A program made the position numbers and the translations under genes. Of a stretch of DNA of 10,769 nucleotides, positions 1 through 5,544 are shown piece after piece. Numbering within the stretch: position 1 is the first letter of the stretch; each line of letters opens with the position of its first letter. A model generated the notes under the pieces. That model had not been told where the DNA came from and searched no databases. It saw only the letters and a program-made list of their open reading frames with translations. The DNA is from Roseburia sp. CAG:309 (GTDB taxonomy: Bacteria > Bacillota > Clostridia > Lachnospirales > Lachnospiraceae), in the NCBI GenBank assembly GCA_000434115.1, contig FR894033.1:886-11654 (forward strand), in the 5' to 3' direction.

Positions 1-1
1 A

Positions 2-826
2 GAACAGGCCACACCGCCGCCGACGCAGGCAGCGACACCAAAACCGACGGAAGAACCGTTTACCGGATTTTATGACACGGAGGCGATGACGTTAAAAGAG
101 CGGATTCATACGCCCGAAGGATTTCACCGGGAAGAAGTGGACGATGACAGTTTTGCGGCTTTTTTGGAAAACTATGCATTGTATAAAGACGGAAAAAAAG
201 TCAAGTTATATGATAAGTCATTGAAGCAGAATCAGGATGCGCATGTTGCAGTATTAAAAATGAAACTCGTAGAGGGTGATCTACAGCAGTGTGCCGATTC
301 GATCATCCGCTTATATGCAGAATATTTTTATCAAAATAAAATGTATGATAAGATGAATTTCCATCTTGTCAACGGATTTGCGTGCGAGTTCAGTAAATGG
401 GCTGAGGGCATGCGTGTATCGTTTTCCGGCTCTTCAACGACATGGACGCAGAGTGCGGCTGCCAATGACGACGAGACCGTGTTTGAAAAATATCTTCGCT
501 TTGTTTTTGCGTATGCCAGCACGATTTCATTGAGTGATGAGTCAAAGAAGATAAAGAAAGCCGAGATTCAGGCAGGAGATATCTTTGTACAGGGAGGAAG
601 TCCCGGACATGCTGTTATGGTATTGGATGTGTGTACGGATGACAGCGGACGGAAAGCATTTTTGCTTGGACAGGGATTTATGCCGGCGCAGCAGTTTCAT
701 GTGTTGAAAAATCCGCTGCATGAAGACGATCCGTGGTATTATGTGGATGAACTTACCTATCCGCTCCAGACACCGGAGTATACGTTTGAAAAAGGGAGTC
801 TGAAACGGCCGGAATGCATGCAGTGA
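2..826 (+). CDS. DUF4846 domain protein, probable lipoprotein (5' end outside window)
   Basis: The frame is open from base 2, so the gene starts upstream of the window and 274 residues are visible. The first visible residues are a Pro/Thr/Ala-rich linker (EQATPPPTQAATPKPTEEP), typical of the segment between a lipoprotein signal and a surface domain. The rest matches the DUF4846 pattern as I remember it: an N-terminal TPEGFHR segment, a central NFHLVNGF stretch, then AGDIFVQGGSPGHAVMVLDV and LLGQGFMPAQQFHVLKNP, followed by PWYYVDEL. The GGSPGHAVMVLD segment with a conserved His and the GQGFMPAQ motif are the family hallmarks. An ATG inside the frame at 86 is not the true start, because the upstream codons are open and linker-like. 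The biochemical role of DUF4846 is unknown; a surface or cell-wall role is inferred from the linker only. No hairpin terminator is visible after the stop. Confidence 0.85.
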   Translation, partial: EQATPPPTQAATPKPTEEPFTGFYDTEAMTLKERIHTPEGFHREEVDDDSFAAFLENYALYKDGKKVKLYDKSLKQNQDAHVAVLKMKLVEGDLQQCADSIIRLYAEYFYQNKMYDKMNFHLVNGFACEFSKWAEGMRVSFSGSSTTWTQSAAANDDETVFEKYLRFVFAYASTISLSDESKKIKKAEIQAGDIFVQGGSPGHAVMVLDVCTDDSGRKAFLLGQGFMPAQQFHVLKNPLHEDDPWYYVDELTYPLQTPEYTFEKGSLKRPECMQ

Positions 827-846
827 TTTTTTTCGTGGAAAAGGTC

Positions 847-874
847 TTGATTTTTTTTGAAAATGCGATATAAT
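847..874 (+). promoter_or_regulatory. Sigma-A-like promoter for the small membrane peptide and tRNA-Pro
   Basis: A -35 box TTGATT (847-852) and a perfect -10 box TATAAT (869-874) are separated by 16 bp. The site lies between the end of the DUF4846 gene and the 39-codon ORF. No other good promoter precedes the tRNA, so this one probably drives both. Confidence 0.65.
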
Positions 875-915
875 AAATAGTGCAAGTTCAAAATCCAAGA
901 GAAAGGATGAGGGGC

Positions 916-1035
916 ATGGTATTACTTGGAGTCGGCGTAGGTGTTGCGATTATAGCAGTGGTAATTGTTGTTGGGGCAGTTTCTGCGATTGTAGCTGCTG
1001 CAAAAGATTCATTAAAAGACGATGACGAGATGTAA
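916..1035 (+). CDS. Small single-span membrane peptide (39 aa)
   Basis: The ORF runs ATG to TAA, 39 codons. It starts MVLLGVGVGVAIIAVVI, continues as an unbroken Gly/Ala/Val/Ile hydrophobic segment to about residue 29, and ends with an acidic tail KDSLKDDDEM. This is a typical one-pass membrane peptide with the charged end probably cytoplasmic. An SD-like stretch AGGATGAGGGG (904-914) lies just upstream and favours the ATG at 916 over the in-frame ATG at 907, which would sit too close to AAAGG. A good promoter lies 42 bp upstream. I do not recognise a family. The hydrophobic segment followed by an acidic tail, the SD and the promoter support real expression. A toxin-like or membrane-protein-modulating role is possible but nothing in the sequence proves it. 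Confidence 0.6.
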   Translation: MVLLGVGVGVAIIAVVIVVGAVSAIVAAAKDSLKDDDEM

Positions 1036-1073
1036 CGCCTGTTATTGATTTTGACTGGATGGAGGATAAGAGA

Positions 1074-1148
1074 CGGGGTATGGCTCAGCTTGGCTAGAGC
1101 GCATCGTTCGGGACGATGAGGTCGCAGGTTCGAATCCTGTTACCCCGA
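1074..1148 (+). tRNA. tRNA-Pro (anticodon CGG)
   Basis: A full cloverleaf can be drawn. The acceptor stem CGGGGTA/TACCCCG has all seven pairs, including the C1:G72 pair typical of bacterial tRNA-Pro. The D stem is GCTC/GAGC, the anticodon stem CATCG/CGATG with loop TTCGGGA, and the T arm GCAGG-TTCGAAT-CCTGT. The anticodon at 1109-1111 is CGG, reading CCG proline codons. The discriminator is A1148. The 3' CCA is not encoded and must be added after transcription. The tRNA begins 38 bp after the stop of the small membrane peptide and is followed by an intrinsic terminator. Confidence 0.95.
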
Positions 1149-1158
1149 TGATTAGGAA

Positions 1159-1213
1159 GGAGAAGCTACGAAGCGGCAGATGTCACATCAGCTGCCGATT
1201 GGCTTCTCTTTTT
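1159..1213 (+). terminator. Intrinsic terminator after tRNA-Pro
   Basis: The outer stem GAGAAGC (1160-1166) pairs with GCTTCTC (1202-1208). The inner stem CGGCAG (1174-1179) pairs with CTGCCG (1192-1197). A run of five T follows (1209-1213). It ends the peptide/tRNA transcript. An ATG at 1180 in the loop is in frame with the next gene but is unlikely to be a real start. Confidence 0.8.
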
Positions 1214-1248
1214 GTAACACGAGAGTCTGGGAAAGGAAGGATTGGGAT

Positions 1249-1959
1249 ATGATTTCAAAACGATGGATGCAGAGGGCATTTACGGTTGCGGTTGTCTGTG
1301 TCAGTTGTTCGATTTTTTTCTGTAGTGAGATCTGCCGTGCAAAGACGGCGGCGAAAACGACGAAAGTGCATACCTATAAAGAAGGATTTACCTATCAGAA
1401 ACCGGATTCGGAAACGATCGCGCGGATGTGTGGAAAATCCTATAAAAAAGGGGCCAAAATTCCGCTTAGCAGGCTTCGTTACCTTCGGCTCCGCTACATT
1501 GATTTTGATGGAAGAGAGCGGGACGGGGAAATGGTCGTTCATAAAAAGATTGCCAAACGGACATGCAAGGTGTTTTATGAATTGTACCGGATAAAGTATC
1601 CGATTGCCCGGATGCAGCTGGTGGATGAATACGATGCCGATGACGAGGCATCCATGGCGGCAAACAATACGTCTGCCTTTAATTATCGAAAAGTGGCAAA
1701 TTCTTCCAAAATGTCCAAGCACAGTCAGGGACTTGCCATTGATATCAATCCAAGGATCAATCCTTACATTACCAAGTACGGCATTGCACCGGCAAACAGT
1801 AAGGTGTACCGAAACCGGGATGCGGAGACGTGCCGTGGCAAATACAGGGATTATATGATACACCGGGGAGACGAGGTATACCGTATTTTTAAAAAGAATG
1901 GTTTCTCCTGGGGCGGCGATTGGAAATATTCCAAAGATTACCAGCATTTTGAAAGATAA
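1249..1959 (+). CDS. Secreted M15-family peptidase (D-Ala-D-Ala carboxypeptidase / L-Ala-D-Glu endopeptidase type)
   Basis: A predicted exported zinc peptidase of 236 residues acting on peptidoglycan stem or cross-link peptides. The start at 1249 is chosen because AAGGAAGG (1233-1240) lies 8 bp upstream and gives a proper signal peptide: MISKRWMQR, a hydrophobic core to about residue 26, then an Ala/Lys-rich cleavage region near residues 30-35. The catalytic domain fills the C-terminal half. SKHSQGLAIDINP contains the zinc ligands H158 and D165 (SxHxxGxAxD motif), and WGGDWKYSKDYQHFE at residues 221-235 contains the third ligand H233. This WGGDW...HFE ending is typical of the M15 branch that includes phage endolysin-like L-Ala-D-Glu peptidases, so the exact bond cut is uncertain. 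A longer form starting at 1180 would begin inside the tRNA terminator loop and lack an SD. No promoter is seen in 1214-1248, so it may depend on readthrough. The MATE gene follows after 27 bp. Confidence 0.88.
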   Translation: MISKRWMQRAFTVAVVCVSCSIFFCSEICRAKTAAKTTKVHTYKEGFTYQKPDSETIARMCGKSYKKGAKIPLSRLRYLRLRYIDFDGRERDGEMVVHKKIAKRTCKVFYELYRIKYPIARMQLVDEYDADDEASMAANNTSAFNYRKVANSSKMSKHSQGLAIDINPRINPYITKYGIAPANSKVYRNRDAETCRGKYRDYMIHRGDEVYRIFKKNGFSWGGDWKYSKDYQHFER

Positions 1960-1986
1960 GAAGTCTTAGAAAGAAGGTGTATCCTT

Positions 1987-2358
1987 GTGGTAAAAGATCT
2001 TACCAAAGGAAACGTTCGACCGGTTTTGTGGAGCTTTACGATACCGATGTTTATCAGTGTTGTATTTCAGCAGTTGTATAATATTGCGGATAGTGCCATT
2101 GCGGGGCGGTTTGCCGGCGAAGATGCGCTGGCGGCTGTCGGGGCGTCGTATCCGATCACGATGATCTTTATGGCAATTGCCATCGGCTGCAATGTCGGTT
2201 GTGCGGTCGTAATCTCGTCGTATTTTGGAGCCGGTGATATCCGGCGGATGAAAACTGCCATATCCACGACATTGATTGCAAGTACGGTGCTTGCGGCGAT
2301 TTTGACAATATTTGGATTGCTGACAACTTCTTATCTGATGCAGAAGATGCTTTTCTGA
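1987..2358 (+). CDS. MATE efflux transporter, N-terminal fragment (frameshifted gene)
   Basis: The first 123 residues of a MATE (multidrug and toxin extrusion) sodium- or proton-driven transporter. It begins with GTG at 1987, with AGAAGG (1972-1977) nine bases upstream. The opening TKGNVRPVLWSFTIPMF and QQLYNIADSAIAGRFAG-DALAAVGASYP are classic features of the first two membrane helices of the MatE domain; a third helix covers about residues 88-112. The frame ends at a TGA at 2356-2358, far short of the usual 440-460 residues, because of a 20-bp imperfect duplication just before the stop. The rest of the protein continues in another frame from 2358. Deleting 20 bp joins both parts into one 449-residue protein with normal family spacing. 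Alone this fragment could not transport. Substrate cannot be told from sequence. Confidence 0.82.
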   Translation: MVKDLTKGNVRPVLWSFTIPMFISVVFQQLYNIADSAIAGRFAGEDALAAVGASYPITMIFMAIAIGCNVGCAVVISSYFGAGDIRRMKTAISTTLIASTVLAAILTIFGLLTTSYLMQKMLF

Positions 2359-2369
2359 TGCAGATGATG
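2334..2369 (+). repeat. 20-bp imperfect tandem duplication that shifts the MATE frame
   Basis: TCTGATGCAGA occurs at 2334-2344 and again at 2354-2364, a perfect 11-bp direct repeat with a 20-bp offset. The match extends to 16 bp with one mismatch (2334-2349 against 2354-2369). Twenty is not a multiple of three, so the extra copy throws the MATE reading frame out and creates the TGA at 2356-2358. Loss of one 20-bp unit restores ...SYLMQMMNTPHNIF..., which fits the MATE family spacing. Confidence 0.85.
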
Positions 2370-3356
2370 AATACACCGCATAATATATTTGATGCGGGGG
2401 ATATTTATCTTAAAATATACATTGGAGGCATGGTATTCCTGTTTTGCTACAATGTGGCAACCGGGATCTTTACGGCACTTGGAGATTCCAAAACACCGCT
2501 GTATTTTTTGATTGGATCTTCCGTCGGAAATGTGGTGCTCGATTATCTCTTTGTCGCAGTGTTTCATTTCGGGGTATCCGGTGTCGGCTGGGCGACCTTT
2601 CTCGCCCAAGGAATTGCCGGCATATTGGCGGTGTTCACACTGTTAAAGCGGGTGGCAAAGCTGCCGAACGGACATGGAAAAGTGATGCTGTATTCGAGAT
2701 CCATGCTTCGCCGTATCGCTAAAATTGCGGTGCCGAGCATCTTACAGCAGAGTTTTGTCTCGGTAGGAAATATTTTTATCCAAAGTCTTGTAAATTCCTT
2801 TGGATCTGCGGTAATTGCCGGATATTCTGCGGCGATTAAATTAAATACGTTTACGATCACATCCTTTTCGACCTTAGGCAATGCGCTGTCGAGTTTTTCC
2901 GCCCAAAATATCGGAGCGGCAAAAATAGACCGTGTGCGGAAAGGGTTTCGGGCAGGCACGATGCTTGCCTGGATTATCGCGGTTCCGTTTTTTGTCTTAT
3001 TTTTCTTTTTTGGAAATGAGATGCTTCGGATTTTTATGGAAAATCCGACCGGTGGCGCGATGAAAGCGGGAATGGCATTTTTGAAGATCGTATCGCCGTT
3101 TTATTTTATTATTTCATTAAAACTGCTGGCAGACGGATTGCTGCGTGGAAGCAGTGCGATGATCGGATTTATGGTTTCTACCTTTACCGATCTGATCCTT
3201 CGCGTGATTTTGGCTTATGTTTTTGCCGGCCTATTTGGAAGTACCGGAATTTGGATGTCCTGGCCGGTTGGATGGAGTATATCAGCAATTATTTCGTTGT
3301 TGTTTTACCGATATACATGGAAACAATTATCAGTTGAAAGGAGATTATTAAAATGA
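2358..3356 (+). CDS. MATE efflux transporter, C-terminal fragment (frameshifted gene)
   Basis: This frame carries the remaining three quarters of the MATE transporter: NTPHNIFDAGDIYLKIYIGG, FCYNVATGIFTALGDSKTPLYFL (the typical ALGDSKTPL loop), and the second MatE half with IAVPSILQQSFVSVGNIFIQSLVN and NALSSFSAQNIGA. About nine hydrophobic helices can be seen, and the end is intact at VERRLLK. The first ATG (2358-2360) overlaps the stop of the N-terminal fragment as TGATG, but there is no clear SD, so independent translation would need reinitiation. The frame is otherwise undamaged for nearly 1 kb, which suggests the frameshift is recent or reversible. Its stop overlaps the start of the next GTPase gene by four bases (ATGA), indicating translational coupling within one operon. 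Confidence 0.82.
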   Translation: MQMMNTPHNIFDAGDIYLKIYIGGMVFLFCYNVATGIFTALGDSKTPLYFLIGSSVGNVVLDYLFVAVFHFGVSGVGWATFLAQGIAGILAVFTLLKRVAKLPNGHGKVMLYSRSMLRRIAKIAVPSILQQSFVSVGNIFIQSLVNSFGSAVIAGYSAAIKLNTFTITSFSTLGNALSSFSAQNIGAAKIDRVRKGFRAGTMLAWIIAVPFFVLFFFFGNEMLRIFMENPTGGAMKAGMAFLKIVSPFYFIISLKLLADGLLRGSSAMIGFMVSTFTDLILRVILAYVFAGLFGSTGIWMSWPVGWSISAIISLLFYRYTWKQLSVERRLLK

Positions 3357-4495
3357 CAAAAATTGACATTATTTCAGGCTTTTTAGGAGCTGGAAAGACA
3401 ACCTTGATCAAAAAATTAATTGAAGAAGCATTTACAGGAGAAAAACTTGTATTAATTGAAAATGAATTTGGAGAAATCGGAATTGACGGAGGATTTTTGA
3501 AAGATTCCGGAATCAATATTACAGAGATGAATTCCGGCTGTATCTGCTGTTCCCTCGTAGGAGATTTTGGTACCGCATTGGCAGAAGTGCTTGAAAAATA
3601 TGCACCGGACCGGATCATCATTGAACCATCGGGAGTTGGTAAACTTTCAGATGTCATCAAAGCCGTTCTCGGTGTGAAGGAAAAAGTGGCAGGGGACAGT
3701 GTGGTACTCAACAGTTTTACGACCGTTGCTGATGCAACAAAATGTAAAATGTATATGAAGAACTTTGGTGAGTTTTACAATAATCAGGTAGAACATGCCG
3801 GAACCATCGTTCTCAGCCGTACCGGCAATATGAAAGAAGATAAATTGCAGGCGTGCATCGACCTGATCCGTACACAGAATACAGAGGCTTCGATTATTAC
3901 GACTCCATGGGATCAGATCAACGGAAAACAGATTCTGGATGCGATGGAAAAGAGAAACGATCTTGTGAAGGAATTGCTGGAAGAAGAGGATGTTTGTCCA
4001 GAATGTGGACACCATCATGAGCATGGCGAAGAGTGTGACCACGATCACGAGCATCATCACGACCACGACCATGATCACGAACACCATCACGACCACGATC
4101 ATGAGCATGACCATGATCACGACCATGACCACGACCATCATCATGAACATGATGAAAACTGCACTTGTGGCTGCCATGACCACGATCACGACCATCATCA
4201 CCATCACCATGCAGATGAAGTATTTTCAAGCATTGGTATTGAGACGGCGCATAAATATAATGAAGCAGAACTGAAGGATATTTTGGACAAGCTTGCCAAC
4301 GATAAAGTACAGATGGGAACCATTCTTCGTTCCAAAGGTATCGTAGCTTCCGAAGAAGGCGAATGGTATCATTTTGATCTGGTTCCGGGTGAATATGAAG
4401 TACGCCGCGGGGCAGCGGATTACACAGGAAGAATTTGTGTGATCGGATCGAAACTGGATGAAGCGGGTCTTCGTGATCTGTTTGCCGGAAAATAA
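3353..4495 (+). CDS. G3E (COG0523/CobW) GTPase with histidine-rich metal-binding loop
   Basis: A 380-residue GTP-dependent metallochaperone-type protein. The G3E core shows the P-loop GFLGAGKT (residues 9-16), ENEFGEIGIDGG (from residue 36), the metal-binding CICC motif (63-66, the family CxCC) and EPSG (91-94). The usual NKxD base-recognition motif is replaced by SRTGN (155-159). A CPEC pair at 215-218 begins a spacer with 35 histidines in residues 220-286, interleaved with Asp/Glu and four more Cys (C228, C270, C272, C274). The CobW C-terminal domain fills about 290-380. The start has a strong AAAGGAGA (3337-3344) and overlaps the MATE stop by 4 bp. Family knowledge links COG0523 proteins with such loops to zinc, cobalt or nickel delivery; zinc is the default guess here. 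No Zur-like operator was recognised. The second GTPase follows after 15 bp. Confidence 0.92.
   Translation: MTKIDIISGFLGAGKTTLIKKLIEEAFTGEKLVLIENEFGEIGIDGGFLKDSGINITEMNSGCICCSLVGDFGTALAEVLEKYAPDRIIIEPSGVGKLSDVIKAVLGVKEKVAGDSVVLNSFTTVADATKCKMYMKNFGEFYNNQVEHAGTIVLSRTGNMKEDKLQACIDLIRTQNTEASIITTPWDQINGKQILDAMEKRNDLVKELLEEEDVCPECGHHHEHGEECDHDHEHHHDHDHDHEHHHDHDHEHDHDHDHDHDHHHEHDENCTCGCHDHDHDHHHHHHADEVFSSIGIETAHKYNEAELKDILDKLANDKVQMGTILRSKGIVASEEGEWYHFDLVPGEYEVRRGAADYTGRICVIGSKLDEAGLRDLFAGK
4010..4210 (+). repeat. His/Asp-rich coding repeat within the G3E GTPase
   Basis: This low-complexity stretch encodes residues 220-286 with 35 His. Within it the ten-residue unit DHEHHHDHDH occurs twice in a row, exactly, at residues 231-250 (4043-4102), followed by alternating His-Asp pairs and ending in six consecutive His. 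The DNA copies differ at third positions, so the protein repeat appears to be maintained rather than freshly duplicated. The antisense frames here give Met/Val-rich phantom ORFs. Confidence 0.85.
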
Positions 4496-4510
4496 AGGAG
4501 GACGCCAGAT

Positions 4511-5467
4511 ATGTTTGGGAAAAAAGAAATTCCAGTTTATCTTTTTACCGGTTTTTTGGAGAGTGGAAAAAGTACCTGTATCGAAGAGGTAATTGAAGAG
4601 GGAAACTTTTCCGATGGAGCAAAAACGCTGTTTATCCTGTGCGAGGAAGGCGAGCATGAGATTGACGATCAGCTTTTGATGAAAAACCGGATTTCCTGTG
4701 TTGTATTGGAAGACGAGGACGAACTTACGGAAGACTGCTGTAAGAAATTGCAGGAAAAATATAAACCAAACCGCATTGTGGTTGAGTGCAATGGCATGTG
4801 GGATCTGGATAAAATGTACCGCGAGACATTTCCGGAAAACTGGATTGTTGTACAGACATTTACAACGGTAAATGCGCAGACGTTCCAGATTTACAGCGCA
4901 AACATGAAATCCCTGATGATGTCACATTTTAAAATGGCAGATCTTGTCATTTTTAACCGCTGTGAATCGGATAATATTGATAAACCGGCGGCCCGACGAA
5001 ACGTCAAAGCGATCAACCGTCAGGCGCAGGTACTGTTTGAATCCGCAGATGGCACCGTGGAGAGTAAGATTGATGAGGAACTTCCGTATGATGTGAATGC
5101 GTCGGAGATTACACTGGAAGATGACGACTTTGGTCTGTGGTATCTGGATATTGGTGAAAACCCGCGAAAATACGTGGGAAAGAAAATTACCTTTAAAGGC
5201 CAGGTATACCGCAATAAAACATTTCCAGCCGGGGCATTTGTCCCATCCCGCAAGGCAATGACCTGTTGTGCAGATGATATTGCGCGGATCGGTTATATGT
5301 GTCACGGTGAGGATGCGGATCAATATAAGAACGACAGCTGGGTAATGGTTACGGTGACGGTAAAGACACAGCAGAGCAGAAAGCATGACGGAGAATTTCC
5401 GGTGCTCTATGCGGAAAAGATCGAGCCGGCACAGCCGCCTCAGGAAGAAGTTGTATATTTTGGATAA
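4511..5467 (+). CDS. G3E-type GTPase fused to a TIGR03943/YcgQ-like OB-fold domain
   Basis: A 318-residue protein in two parts. The N-terminal part (about 1-200) is a divergent CobW-like P-loop GTPase: GFLESGKST at 14-22, CEEGEHEID near 44, VECNGMW at 91-97 in place of EPSG, TTVNAQTF near 118, and NRCESD at 149-154 as a variant base-recognition motif. It lacks the CxCC metal motif. The C-terminal part (about 221-313) reads YVGKKITFKGQVYR...FVPSRKAMTCCADDIARIGYMC, with the paired C262-C263 and C274. This resembles, from memory, the soluble domain of the TIGR03943/DUF1980 (B. subtilis YcgQ-like) proteins that partner COG0701 permeases. AGGAGG (4496-4501) lies 9 bp before the ATG, 15 bp after the first GTPase, so both are co-translated. 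A metal-handling partnership is inferred. No COG0701 permease is seen in the window. Confidence 0.85.
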   Translation: MFGKKEIPVYLFTGFLESGKSTCIEEVIEEGNFSDGAKTLFILCEEGEHEIDDQLLMKNRISCVVLEDEDELTEDCCKKLQEKYKPNRIVVECNGMWDLDKMYRETFPENWIVVQTFTTVNAQTFQIYSANMKSLMMSHFKMADLVIFNRCESDNIDKPAARRNVKAINRQAQVLFESADGTVESKIDEELPYDVNASEITLEDDDFGLWYLDIGENPRKYVGKKITFKGQVYRNKTFPAGAFVPSRKAMTCCADDIARIGYMCHGEDADQYKNDSWVMVTVTVKTQQSRKHDGEFPVLYAEKIEPAQPPQEEVVYFG

Positions 5468-5472
5468 TCTAT

Positions 5473-5501
5473 TTGAAATATGTTGCGGAGTATGTTATGA
5501 T
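5473..5501 (+). promoter_or_regulatory. Extended -10 sigma-A-like promoter for icd-thiC
   Basis: TTGAAA (5473-5478) and TATGAT (5496-5501) are spaced by 17 bp, and the -10 box is preceded by TGT (5493-5495), an extended -10 element. The site lies 6 bp after the second GTPase gene ends and 43 bp before the isocitrate dehydrogenase start. No terminator is seen between the two genes, so upstream readthrough may add to expression. Confidence 0.7.
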
Positions 5502-5544
5502 GGAGAGCAGGAATATATAGATATGTTGTAAAGGAGAAAAAGAA

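Noticed and set aside
806..832. T-run after the DUF4846 stop as a possible terminator
   Set aside because: The preceding GCATGC is a palindrome without room for a loop, and no stem of useful length pairs upstream of the T-run.
1051..1070. TTGACT at 1051-1056 as a separate promoter for tRNA-Pro
   Set aside because: A correctly spaced -10 box would fall at the first bases of the tRNA, and no TATAAT-like hexamer is present.
1255..1947. A 230-residue minus-strand frame opposite the M15 peptidase
   Set aside because: It is a shadow of a gene with recognisable catalytic motifs; no family features and no supporting start signals.
3647..4229. Two long minus-strand frames rich in Met/Val or in Asp/His/Arg opposite the His-rich region
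   Set aside because: They are antisense readings of the CAC/CAT/GAC/GAT repeats inside a clear G3E GTPase gene; low complexity and no SD.
5502..5544. Search for a TPP riboswitch or other leader element before icd-thiC
   Set aside because: The leader is only about 40 bases and contains no THI-box core; it holds just the SD region.
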